Source: CALIBK01 sp037444165 (GTDB lineage: Bacteria; Desulfobacterota; BSN033; UBA1163). From it: a stretch of 64,000 nt of DNA. The notes under the pieces were generated by a model, which saw only the letters and a program-made list of their open reading frames with translations, searched no databases and was not told where the DNA came from. Below, in pieces: positions 6,933-15,193 of this stretch; position 1 is the first letter of the stretch, and every line of letters begins with the position of its first letter. A program made the position numbers and the translations under genes. The stretch is from the NCBI GenBank assembly GCA_037444165.1, contig JBBIMX010000004.1:13229-77228 (forward strand), in the 5' to 3' direction.

Positions 6933-8644
6933 TAAACAGATGTTTCTTCTGTTGGCTGACTTGAGGTCTTCTCCTCCGATTCCTCATGTAATTCCCTTCG
7001 CCGAATGGCTTCAGGCCATAGACCCTCGGGCTTCAACAACATCATCGCGACCAATGCAGCCCCATATACCAAAAGGCGATATTCGGCAAATTCACGGAGT
7101 AACTCTGGAAGACCAACCAGGGCGAAGGCTCCCACCATGACCCCTGGAATACTCCCCATCCCCCCGACAATAATGAGGCAGACCACATTGATGGAAATCA
7201 TCACATTGAAGCTATGAGGATAAACAGAACCCAATTTACTTGCAAAAATGGCTCCACTGAGAGCGGAGAAACCCGCTCCTGTAGCAAAGGCTAATAATTT
7301 TGTAGAAACAAGATTAATCCCCATGGCTTGAGCCACATCTTCATCCTCTCGCATCGCCATCCATGCTCGGCCTATCCGTGAATCTTTCAGGCGTAGGGAA
7401 ATAAAGACTACTAAAAGACATCCTGCAAGAATGAGATAGTAGATATCTTGAGGGCGGGCGAATTCGAAGCTTCCGATCGTCGCCTTCGGAATTTTCCCTA
7501 TCCCTTGGGCACCTCCTAACCAGGGCCTTAAAAAGTCCGAAAGAACAAGGATTCGAATAATCTCTCCAAATCCCAATGTGGCAATAGCAAGATAATCTCC
7601 ACGCATCTTGAGGACAGGAATGCCGAGCAGCACTCCCGAAAAGATTCCCATCAGAATGGCGATGGGAAGGGCAGACCAGAAGGAAAGATGGAAGAAGCCC
7701 AGTTCCGGAGAGGTCAAGATTGCCGTGGTATAGGCTCCGATAGCGAAGAAGGCCACATAACCGAGATCTAAAAGGCCTGCATATCCAACCACGATATTGA
7801 GTCCTAATCCAAGAAGAATATAAAGCCCAACAATGGTGAGAACTTCACTTAAAAAAAGACCTAAAAGGTGGGGAAGGATGAGCAAGAGAAAGATGAGGAT
7901 AAGGAACCCACTATAGGTGATGATCCTTCTTTTTCTAAGAGAAAGATTTTTTATTCCCTTTTGGATACCCTTTCCTTTGGAGGACCAGAAATGACTCCCT
8001 ATTCCGATAAATATGGTTAAAGTGATTGCGCCGGATAATGAGAGGCCATTCGCCGTAAAGAGCCAATCACTGAGTTTAGAAAGGGGTCCCCAGGCCGAGA
8101 GAGTAGGCCGAAGTAAATCTTGAAGCACTCCGGCGAGTAATACACTGCTTAGAGGAAGAACAATGGCCTTTCTTATTCTTACCGGAAAGAGATATAGGGT
8201 TCCCGAAAAAAGACCGATTAAGGCTCCGATCAAGATAAGAAGAAGGGATCCTTTCTCTATGCCTTGTCCCAAAAGGATGAGATTAAAGAGTACGGGAGAG
8301 GCATTGATAAAGACGGATCGGAGATTGACAAAGTGTCCCAAAACGACAAGGAGAATTAAGGATACACTGCTTAGGATTCCAGCAATAAGACTATTAATAA
8401 GGATTAGGGATTTTTTCTCCGATAAGGTCCTTTTGGCCGAAAAATAGGCAATGAAGCATCCTGCAAGGAGGAGTAAGGCATGACCCATGGAAATAACTTC
8501 ATAGATGATCTCCCTCTGACTGAAGGCTTCCACCATTCCAATTAAAGAGAGAAGAACCGTGAGGATGGCTCCAATGAGTCCAGTCTTTAACCCCACAATT
8601 AAGGAGGAAATAGGAGCAAACTGATTTTGATTTTTACGCTTCAT
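6932..8644 (-). CDS. livM: Branched-chain amino acid type ABC transporter permease LivM, long form
   Basis: This 570-residue membrane protein is much longer than the usual 300-430 residues. Residues about 245-550 are the conserved BPD_transp_2 permease: GLNIVVGYAGLLDLGYVAFF near 285, GDYLAIATLGFGEI near 350 (the loop contacting the ATPase) and SRIGRAWMAMREDEDVA near 425. Residues 1 to about 240 form an extra hydrophobic region with about six predicted membrane spans that I do not recognise as part of the standard permease. The C-terminus is a charged tail rich in Glu. The gene lies 18 bp after livH. Confidence 0.9.
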   Translation of the reverse strand: MKRKNQNQFAPISSLIVGLKTGLIGAILTVLLSLIGMVEAFSQREIIYEVISMGHALLLLAGCFIAYFSAKRTLSEKKSLILINSLIAGILSSVSLILLVVLGHFVNLRSVFINASPVLFNLILLGQGIEKGSLLLILIGALIGLFSGTLYLFPVRIRKAIVLPLSSVLLAGVLQDLLRPTLSAWGPLSKLSDWLFTANGLSLSGAITLTIFIGIGSHFWSSKGKGIQKGIKNLSLRKRRIITYSGFLILIFLLLILPHLLGLFLSEVLTIVGLYILLGLGLNIVVGYAGLLDLGYVAFFAIGAYTTAILTSPELGFFHLSFWSALPIAILMGIFSGVLLGIPVLKMRGDYLAIATLGFGEIIRILVLSDFLRPWLGGAQGIGKIPKATIGSFEFARPQDIYYLILAGCLLVVFISLRLKDSRIGRAWMAMREDEDVAQAMGINLVSTKLLAFATGAGFSALSGAIFASKLGSVYPHSFNVMISINVVCLIIVGGMGSIPGVMVGAFALVGLPELLREFAEYRLLVYGAALVAMMLLKPEGLWPEAIRRRELHEESEEKTSSQPTEETSV

Positions 8645-8662
8645 CGATCTTTCTCTATCTTT

Positions 8663-9733
8663 TCATGCCTTCTTTACAGCCAGACGTTCTCCTAAAATCC
8701 CTGTGGGTCTAAAGATCAATACGAGAACAAGCATGGTAAAAGCAATGGCATCTTTGAGTTGATAAGGAGCAATAATGCCCAGGCCATCTAAAAATAAACT
8801 TGGTCCTATGGATTCAATCAGACCTAAAAAGATTCCTCCTAACATCGCTCCCGGGATGTTTCCGATTCCCCCAAGCACGGCTGCAGTAAAGGCCTTAATC
8901 CCTGGAATAAACCCCATGAAAAAATGGACCTGTTTAAACATTAAGGCATAGAGGACCCCTGCGGCTCCGGCCGCCATTCCGCCGATGACAAAGGTGGTCG
9001 AAATCATTCGATCCACATCGATTCCCATCAAATAGGCTGTCTCCTTATCCTCGGAGACGGCACGGATCGCTTTCCCAACTTTGGTTTGTTGAATAAAGGA
9101 ATAAAGGGCGGCCAATAGCAAGGCTGCAGCAAGAATGACGATGACTTGAAATTTCAAGAGTCGAAACTCCCCGAAGGTCCATTCCCCCTCGAGAATCCTA
9201 ACGACTGGATAGGCCTGGAAACCAGAACCAAAAAGACCTCGAAAGACATACTGGAGAAAGAAAGAGGCGCCAATCGCCGTGATGAGAGGGATAAGGCGAG
9301 GGGCCGTTCGTAAGGGTCGGTATGCGACTCGTTCGAGGAGAAAGGCAATGCCACTGGAGGTGATCATGGCCACTACGAAAATGACGATTAAACAGAGGAT
9401 CGGGTATCGATCTAAAAGGCCGGAGGAGTAGAAGGCTGCAGCAACGTAATAGGCCGTATAAGGACCACTCATAAAGACTTCACTATGGGCGAAGTTAATC
9501 ATTCTCAGCACCCCATAGACCATCGTATAACCCATCGCAATGAGGGCGTAGATACTTCCCTGAGCCAAACCAAAAATAATGAAGTCGAACCAATGATGGA
9601 GGGTGTAAGTTCCAGCCTTGATCGTGGCAATGGATCCCCAGGTCATCATGGCGAGCAGAACCGCCCCGATCACCCACATAATCATATCTGTAAGAGTTAA
9701 CCTTTCCCTGATTCTTTGAAGCATTAGATTCAA
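8663..9733 (-). CDS. livH: Branched-chain amino acid type ABC transporter permease LivH
   Basis: This 356-residue permease carries the LivH blocks GLAQGSIYALIAMGYTMVYG (from about residue 54), MINFAHSEVFM (77-87), AIRAVSEDKETAYLMGI near 230 (the coupling helix for LivF/LivG) and LGGIGNIPGAMLGG near 288. It has about 40 additional N-terminal residues, including one extra hydrophobic stretch, compared with a typical 300-residue LivH. It follows the terminator after livJ and starts the livHMGF part of the operon. Confidence 0.92.
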   Translation of the reverse strand: MNLMLQRIRERLTLTDMIMWVIGAVLLAMMTWGSIATIKAGTYTLHHWFDFIIFGLAQGSIYALIAMGYTMVYGVLRMINFAHSEVFMSGPYTAYYVAAAFYSSGLLDRYPILCLIVIFVVAMITSSGIAFLLERVAYRPLRTAPRLIPLITAIGASFFLQYVFRGLFGSGFQAYPVVRILEGEWTFGEFRLLKFQVIVILAAALLLAALYSFIQQTKVGKAIRAVSEDKETAYLMGIDVDRMISTTFVIGGMAAGAAGVLYALMFKQVHFFMGFIPGIKAFTAAVLGGIGNIPGAMLGGIFLGLIESIGPSLFLDGLGIIAPYQLKDAIAFTMLVLVLIFRPTGILGERLAVKKA

Positions 9734-9803
9734 ACTTCTTTTGAAAATTTATTTAATGAAAGGCTAAAAGGATTGATCATTTAGATCTCCCTTTCCCCTC
9801 TTA

Positions 9804-9849
9804 AATAAAAAGAGGATGGGTCAAACCACAAAAATCGTCGGACCCATCC
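9804..9849 (-). terminator. Terminator/attenuator between livJ and livH
   Basis: On the minus strand GGATGGGTC (plus 9841-9849) pairs perfectly with GACCCATCC (plus 9814-9822), and the second arm is followed by TCTTTTTATTT. It lies directly after the livJ stop. A partial terminator here would give more binding protein than permease, a common arrangement in ABC operons (inference). Confidence 0.8.
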
Positions 9850-9857
9850 CCCCTCTA

Positions 9858-11105
9858 TTAATAAGGTTTCCAGATTGGTTTGTCTGGCATGACCAATTTT
9901 TTTACATTCTCAGCAGTCGTCTTATAGACCCCGATCTTTGGATCAGCGCAATCCCCATATTTATCGCAGCTTAGAGTCCCTGTGAGTCCCTTAAAATTTT
10001 TCGTTGCATAGAGCGCGTCCCGAAGTGCCTTTCTTCCAATATAGAGCGTTCCATCGGGAGCTCTTTTGGCAACCTTCTCAATCGCTGCAAAGACCATCAT
10101 CGCGGCATCGTAGGCATGGGCATGGAAGGGAGCAAGAGGTTTCTCTCCGTATTTTTTCTGATGTTTTTCGAGGAAGCTCTTATACCCTTCTGCAAAAGCG
10201 GAGAAGTCAGGACTGGAATGGTACATGCCAATAGCAGCTTCGCCCGCAGCCTTATAGAAGTCAGGAGAAAAAATTCCATCTGCTCCCATTAAGGCCACCT
10301 TCTCTAATCCTTTGATCTCTTTCGCCTGACGGGTGATATGACCCCCTGCTGCAATAAAGATAGGATAATAGATGAATTCAGGTTTACCTGTTGCAATCTT
10401 GGTCAGTACAGGTCGCATATCCGTATCTGTAGGAGCAACCGCCTCTTGGGCGGTAATGGTTCCCCCAAGTTTTTTAAAGGTTTCAGCAAATACAGCAGCT
10501 AATTGTTCAGCATAAACGCTTCCGTCATGAATGGTCGCTGCCTTTTTCACCTTCAACTGTTTGATAGCAAATTCTGCAGCCACAGCTCCCTGAACCTTAT
10601 CATTGTGACAAGTTCGTAGGTAACCATCGTATTCAGGGCCTCGTTTAGGGTCTGTTAAATAGGGTGCTGTGTTGGAGGGAGAAACCGTGGGGATCCCTGC
10701 CTTCCAAAGAATAGGAGCTCCTGGTTTAGCCTCACTGGAACAGTTGGATCCAATCGCCGCAACAACGGTTGGATCAGCCGCAATCTTGGTCGCAGCCGCC
10801 TGTCCTCCCTCTGCATTACACCCCGTATCCTGGAAGCTCAATTTTATGGGATGACCAAGAAGCTTTCCTCCCTTATCATCCACAGCGATCTCCACTCCTC
10901 GTTTTGTGTCTGTTCCTAAAGAGGCATCCGGACCGGCAATGACAAACCAACAGGCGATATGGATGGGCTCCCCTTTCTTAATCTTAACTACCCCAATGGG
11001 GTCTTCATATTTAAATTCACCCGGTTTCGCCTTTTGCTGAGCTTCTGAAATGGAAAAAATTCCCACTAATCCCATGATTAAAATGAAGATAAAGATTTTT
11101 TTCAT
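9858..11105 (-). CDS. livJ: ABC transporter substrate-binding protein, LivJ family
   Basis: This 415-residue protein is a periplasmic type I substrate-binding protein (Peripla_BP_6). It starts with a signal peptide, MKKIFIFILIMGLVGIF, with probable cleavage after SEA. The mature part contains GTDTKRGVEIAVDD near 75, FQDTGCNAEGGQAAATKI, AIGSNCSSEAKPGAPI and a VSPSNTAPYLT segment that lines the ligand cleft in the family. The ATG at 11105 is preferred to an upstream start at 11123 because GGAAAGGAGG lies just before it. It is the first gene of the liv operon. The ligand cannot be read from the sequence; branched-chain or other small amino acids or amides are possible. Confidence 0.9.
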   Translation of the reverse strand: MKKIFIFILIMGLVGIFSISEAQQKAKPGEFKYEDPIGVVKIKKGEPIHIACWFVIAGPDASLGTDTKRGVEIAVDDKGGKLLGHPIKLSFQDTGCNAEGGQAAATKIAADPTVVAAIGSNCSSEAKPGAPILWKAGIPTVSPSNTAPYLTDPKRGPEYDGYLRTCHNDKVQGAVAAEFAIKQLKVKKAATIHDGSVYAEQLAAVFAETFKKLGGTITAQEAVAPTDTDMRPVLTKIATGKPEFIYYPIFIAAGGHITRQAKEIKGLEKVALMGADGIFSPDFYKAAGEAAIGMYHSSPDFSAFAEGYKSFLEKHQKKYGEKPLAPFHAHAYDAAMMVFAAIEKVAKRAPDGTLYIGRKALRDALYATKNFKGLTGTLSCDKYGDCADPKIGVYKTTAENVKKLVMPDKPIWKPY

Positions 11106-11225
11106 AACTCTCCTCCTTTCCAATAAATAGATTTACAGTCATCAATCAGGTGCCTATCCTCCCACAGGCCCCATCACCTCCTTTTTAACTTAGGGATTAG
11201 GATAGGATTTCTGAGTTAATGCCCA

Positions 11226-11254
11226 ATTAAATACATAAAAATGGAGTTTGTCAA
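11226..11254 (-). promoter_or_regulatory. Sigma-70 type promoter of the liv operon
   Basis: On the minus strand a perfect TTGACA (plus 11249-11254) is followed after 17 bases by TTTAAT (plus 11226-11231), five of six matches to the -10 consensus. It sits just past the purL stop and leaves a leader of about 115 bases before livJ. The leader contains GC-rich inverted segments (around 11150-11175) of unknown role. Confidence 0.65.
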
Positions 11255-11265
11255 GGGGTTAAATT

Positions 11266-14235
11266 TCAAAATCTTAAGGGTTTTTGCCAGGCCTCTTTAA
11301 GATCATAAATATTAGTGTCAATGATCATTTCTCCTTTTAGACCGATCACCCGAAACCTCTCGGATTCGATTACCCTTCCAATCTCTCCATAGATTACCTC
11401 TCCAAGAAGTTTTTCAAAGGCCGCTTTTTTATAGGGATCGATTGTGGCAATAAAACGGCTCTGAGACTCTGAAAAGAGGAGAAAATCATTCCGATTCACT
11501 CCCGACCGAGGAACCTTTCTTAAATCGATTTCCATCCCCAATCCCCCTGCAAAGGCCGTCTCAGCCAAGGCCACTCCTAATCCCCCATCTGAACAGTCAT
11601 GACAGGAGTGAATGAGCCCCTGCTGGATTGCTTGAAAAACTCGTTGATAGAGAGTCTTAGCCCGATTGACATTGACCGTAGGCACCCGGTTTCCAATAAA
11701 GCCCTTTGAGGCAAAATATTCTGAACCTCCTAATTCCTCCAGGGTCTCACCAAGGATGTAGACCAAATCTCCTGGCTTTTTAGCATCCATGGTGACTGCT
11801 TTTCGAACATCATTCATTTTTCCAAGGGCAGAAATGAGAACCGTTGGAGGGATAGAGATCTTAATTCCCCCTATCATCGCATCATTCTTCATACTATCTT
11901 TACCTGAAATCAGGGGCATCCCAAAGCCTTTACAATACTCATAGAGGGCTTGATTGGCTCTGACAAGTTGAGCCAGTTTATATTCCCCGTCAGGGGTCTT
12001 TTCCGATTGAACAGGATCAGGCCAACAGAAATTATCGAGCCCGGCAATCCGATCGGGATCCCCTCCCACCGCCACATTGTTCCGAATGGCTTCATCGATG
12101 GCACAGGCCACCATATGGTAGGTGTCAATGTCGCTGTAGCGGGGACAGATCCCATTGGAGACCACGACCCCTTCCATGGATGTGAGAATAGGACGAATCA
12201 CGGCCGCATCGCTGGGACCATCATTGAATCGTCCAGTCAAAGGCTTGATGACGACCCCTCCTTGAACCTCATGGTCATACTGACGAATGATCGATTCTTT
12301 GCTTGCAATATTGAGTCGGGAGAGCATGGAGAGCAGGGTAAAGGTCAAATCCTCAGGTTCTGGAAAGTCGGGCTCAGGATGGGAGGGCCTCTTCCACCTG
12401 GCTCGGAGCTCCATTTTAGGAAGACCGTAATGGAAAAACTCCATGTCCAGATAAGCCACAGTCTTTCCCCGATAGAGGACGTGAAACTTTTTTGAATCCG
12501 TAAATTTTCCAAGAACCGTTGCCTCGACATCCATCTTTTTGGCCAGTTCAAGGAATTCATCAATCTTCTCAGGAGAGACAGCGAGTGTCATTCTCTCCTG
12601 GGCCTCCGAAAGAAGGATCTCCCAGGGATCCAGACCCGGATACTTCAGAGGCGCTCTATCGAGGTGAAGTTCACACCCAATCTCCCGAGCCATCTCTCCT
12701 ACCGAGGAGGAGAGTCCTCCTGCCCCGTTATCCGTGATCGACTGATAGAGACCTCGATCACGGGCAAGAAGCAAAAAATCGGTCATCTTCTTCTGTGTAA
12801 TGGGGTCACCAATTTGAACGGCAGTAGCAGGAGAGTCTTCCCTCAACTCTTCAGAAGAGAAGGTAGCTCCATGGATTCCATCTTTTCCGATTCGACCCCC
12901 GGTCATCACAATAAAATCTCCTGGTGAGGCTTTCTTCAGATGGGAAGGTTCTCCTAAAATCTCTCTCGGCATAATTCCTGCTGTTCCACAATAGACCAAA
13001 GGCTTTCCAAGGTATCGGTCATCGAAGACGACCCCTCCATTGACGGTGGGAATTCCGCTCTTATTTCCTCCGTGTTCGACCCCTTCCCTCACTCCCTCGT
13101 ATACCCTTTTGGGATGAAAAAGGGGCGCAGGGACAGGCCCCTCATAGTAAGGGGAAGCAAAACAGAAGGTATCTACATTGAAAATCAGTTTTGCTCCCTT
13201 TCCTGTCCCAAACGGATCTCTGTTCACCCCTACAATCCCGGTCAGGGCTCCTCCATAAGGATCGAGAGCGCACGGGGTATTATGAGTCTCGACCTTAAAG
13301 ACCAGGTTGTATTGGTCATTGAATTGAATAACCCCTGCATTGTCGTCAAAGACCGAGACACACCAATCCTTCTCTCCTAAGGAGAGACGAATCTCTTCGG
13401 TCACCCTTCGAATATAGGTCTTAAAGAGACTGTCAATCACGAGACACTCTCCATCTTCATCCCAGTATTCGATCTTGGCATTGAAGATCTTATGCTTACA
13501 GTGTTCGGACCAGGTCTGGGCAATGGCCTCCAGTTCCACATCCGTAATCTTTTTTCCCAACCCCACCCGAGTTCGATGTTTGATCACTTTTGGATCGTTC
13601 AAATACTTCTGAATGGCCTTCATTTCTCTCAGATCCAGGGCCAAAAGACGTTTTTGGCTTAATTCCATTAAGGCTTCATCACTAAGTTCAAGATCTATCT
13701 CCTCAACCCTTCCTCCCCCCTCCATCACCACTTTCGGAACCTTCGGCTCAATCCTTCCTCTCCACTGATCTCGGCTCCAGACATCGAACCTCTGGATAAG
13801 GGGATTCCCCAAAAGGCCCACACAGATTCGTTCTACATCCTCCCGCCTGAAGTTTCCTTTCAGAAGATATTGAGTGGAGGTATAGACCTTCTCTTCGTCA
13901 CTCAATCTTCTGCCAAGCCTCCACTCAATGGCCTCTTTGGCAGTCTTTCCCACATTATCTGTGACCCCGGGCTTAAAACTCACTTCCACCAGCCAATCAA
14001 AATCTCGAGCCAGCGATTCGTCAATTCGGTACTCTTGAATAATGGGGTCAAGAAAAGGATCCGAGGCGATCGTTTCTAACTCCTCTCGGGAGAGATCGAT
14101 ATCAAGAGTATAGACGGAAATCGTTTTGACCGATTCGATTGGAAGTCCAAGGTCGTTTTGAATTCTCCTTTTGACCTTCTCTCCCAAGGCATCTCGAATC
14201 CCTTCTTTTAATCCGATCTCAATACGGTGAGGCAC
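11266..14235 (-). CDS. purL: Phosphoribosylformylglycinamidine synthase, PurS-PurL fusion
   Basis: This 989-residue protein converts FGAR to FGAM in purine synthesis, using ammonia delivered by a PurQ glutaminase that is not in this window. Residues 1 to about 78 and 79 to about 155 are two PurS-like domains in tandem; both contain a G(I/V)xDxxG start, a REE/RED helix and a (D/N)P(F/L)xxPxIQ(E/R) end. The rest is PurL: SEHCKHK at 243-249 with the catalytic His, VKVETHN-type nucleotide loop (FKVETHNTPCALDPY) near 320, and a second half with DCSDGGLGVALAE near 870. Classical small PurL is about 730 residues, so PurS has been fused and duplicated. The gene precedes livJ on the same strand. Confidence 0.93.
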   Translation of the reverse strand: MPHRIEIGLKEGIRDALGEKVKRRIQNDLGLPIESVKTISVYTLDIDLSREELETIASDPFLDPIIQEYRIDESLARDFDWLVEVSFKPGVTDNVGKTAKEAIEWRLGRRLSDEEKVYTSTQYLLKGNFRREDVERICVGLLGNPLIQRFDVWSRDQWRGRIEPKVPKVVMEGGGRVEEIDLELSDEALMELSQKRLLALDLREMKAIQKYLNDPKVIKHRTRVGLGKKITDVELEAIAQTWSEHCKHKIFNAKIEYWDEDGECLVIDSLFKTYIRRVTEEIRLSLGEKDWCVSVFDDNAGVIQFNDQYNLVFKVETHNTPCALDPYGGALTGIVGVNRDPFGTGKGAKLIFNVDTFCFASPYYEGPVPAPLFHPKRVYEGVREGVEHGGNKSGIPTVNGGVVFDDRYLGKPLVYCGTAGIMPREILGEPSHLKKASPGDFIVMTGGRIGKDGIHGATFSSEELREDSPATAVQIGDPITQKKMTDFLLLARDRGLYQSITDNGAGGLSSSVGEMAREIGCELHLDRAPLKYPGLDPWEILLSEAQERMTLAVSPEKIDEFLELAKKMDVEATVLGKFTDSKKFHVLYRGKTVAYLDMEFFHYGLPKMELRARWKRPSHPEPDFPEPEDLTFTLLSMLSRLNIASKESIIRQYDHEVQGGVVIKPLTGRFNDGPSDAAVIRPILTSMEGVVVSNGICPRYSDIDTYHMVACAIDEAIRNNVAVGGDPDRIAGLDNFCWPDPVQSEKTPDGEYKLAQLVRANQALYEYCKGFGMPLISGKDSMKNDAMIGGIKISIPPTVLISALGKMNDVRKAVTMDAKKPGDLVYILGETLEELGGSEYFASKGFIGNRVPTVNVNRAKTLYQRVFQAIQQGLIHSCHDCSDGGLGVALAETAFAGGLGMEIDLRKVPRSGVNRNDFLLFSESQSRFIATIDPYKKAAFEKLLGEVIYGEIGRVIESERFRVIGLKGEMIIDTNIYDLKEAWQKPLRF

Positions 14236-14254
14236 AAAACCTCCTTCCCTTGGG

Positions 14255-15034
14255 TTAAAATTTATAGATCGAGAGGAATTTCTCTGCCGCTTTCATTCCC
14301 CTCCAGAGATGATCTTCCTGATGGGGTTCGATGGTAAAGAGAGGACGGAGTTTTTCCCGGGAGAGGATTCGGAAGAATCCTTCCACATCGATACTCCCTT
14401 CTCCCAGAGGGAGATGTTCATCTCTTTGCTGGCGATTATCATGAAGATGGATCTCGACCAGATAGGTCTTTAAGCTCTGGATCCATTCCGAAAAGTGGGT
14501 TTTTGAAAACAGATGATGATGGCCTGTGTCAAAACAGAACCTAAAGCAAGGCGAACCCACACGTTCAAGAAGTTGAGAAAGGGGGGTCGGGTCCTCTTCA
14601 AAGACATTTTCAATGGCAAGGGTCAACCCCCTTCTCTCCGCCTCCTCGACCAAAGGTTTCCACGTTTCCAGGCTGCTTTTAAGCCATAGAGAGACATCCC
14701 CATCGAACTTCCATTTTTCATAACCAGGGTGAAAGACAATGGTCTTGGGACGAAAAAAGTGGGCGAGTTCGATCGTCTTTCGAAACCGCTCTTGGGTCAC
14801 CTCTTTGACCTTTCGGTCCACCCCCCCGGGGCTGAGATCCATAAAAGGCCCATGGATCGTGACCTCCAACCCATGGCGATGAAGGGCCTGGGACAAATTT
14901 TCTATTTCTTCCTCTTGGGTTTCGTCCAGATCCTCTGCGTTGAAATAGATTTCTGGATGGATCCGGTGCTCGATGGCAAAATCGATCCGCTGAAGAAGCA
15001 TCCTATAGGGAACATTGACGTGGATAATGGTCAT
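14255..15034 (-). CDS. Sugar phosphate isomerase/epimerase family protein (AP_endonuc_2 TIM barrel)
   Basis: This protein of about 259 residues has the xylose-isomerase-like TIM barrel fold. Visible landmarks are EVTIHGPFMDLSPGG, TIVFHPGYEKW, LAIENVFEEDPTPL (metal-binding Glu), FRFCFDTGHHHLF (Asp and His ligands), VEIHLHDNRQQRDEHLPLGEG and FTIEPHQ, which together give the divalent metal site of the superfamily. The exact sugar or cyclitol substrate is unknown. The ATG at 15034 has a GAGGGAGG-rich site before it. A GTG at 15085 would add a Lys/Arg-rich stretch that looks unlike the family, so I prefer the shorter start. It lies 19 bp upstream of purL on the same strand. Confidence 0.85.
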   Translation of the reverse strand: MTIIHVNVPYRMLLQRIDFAIEHRIHPEIYFNAEDLDETQEEEIENLSQALHRHGLEVTIHGPFMDLSPGGVDRKVKEVTQERFRKTIELAHFFRPKTIVFHPGYEKWKFDGDVSLWLKSSLETWKPLVEEAERRGLTLAIENVFEEDPTPLSQLLERVGSPCFRFCFDTGHHHLFSKTHFSEWIQSLKTYLVEIHLHDNRQQRDEHLPLGEGSIDVEGFFRILSREKLRPLFTIEPHQEDHLWRGMKAAEKFLSIYKF

Positions 15035-15100
15035 CCCCTCCCTCACTCTCTTCTTGCTCCTTCCCTTGACCTTTTTCTCACTCACGAACCATGAAAATCC

Positions 15101-15143
15101 CCCCTCACCTTAATCCACTCCCCTCCGGGGAAGGGGTGAGGGG
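15101..15143. repeat. REP-like GC-rich palindromic intergenic element
   Basis: CCCCTCACC (15101-15109) pairs perfectly with GGTGAGGGG (15135-15143), and inside it CCCC-TCC-GGGG (15120-15130) forms a second hairpin. It lies in the gap between the antiporter stop and the TIM barrel gene. The bipartite palindrome resembles dispersed intergenic repeats with a CCCCTCACC...GGTGAGGGG frame seen in many genomes. I found only this one copy in the window. Confidence 0.5.
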
Positions 15144-15193
15144 TAAAAATCATGTTGAAGGTAAATCTTTTATAGCATTCCATCCCTTAAATC

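Noticed and set aside
11950..12495. Plus-strand open frame of 181 codons inside purL
   Set aside because: It lies entirely antisense to conserved PurL sequence and shows no domain.
15035..15085. Longer start (GTG at 15085) for the TIM barrel gene
   Set aside because: The added residues are Lys/Arg-rich and unlike the family, and the ATG at 15034 has a purine-rich site before it; the choice remains uncertain.
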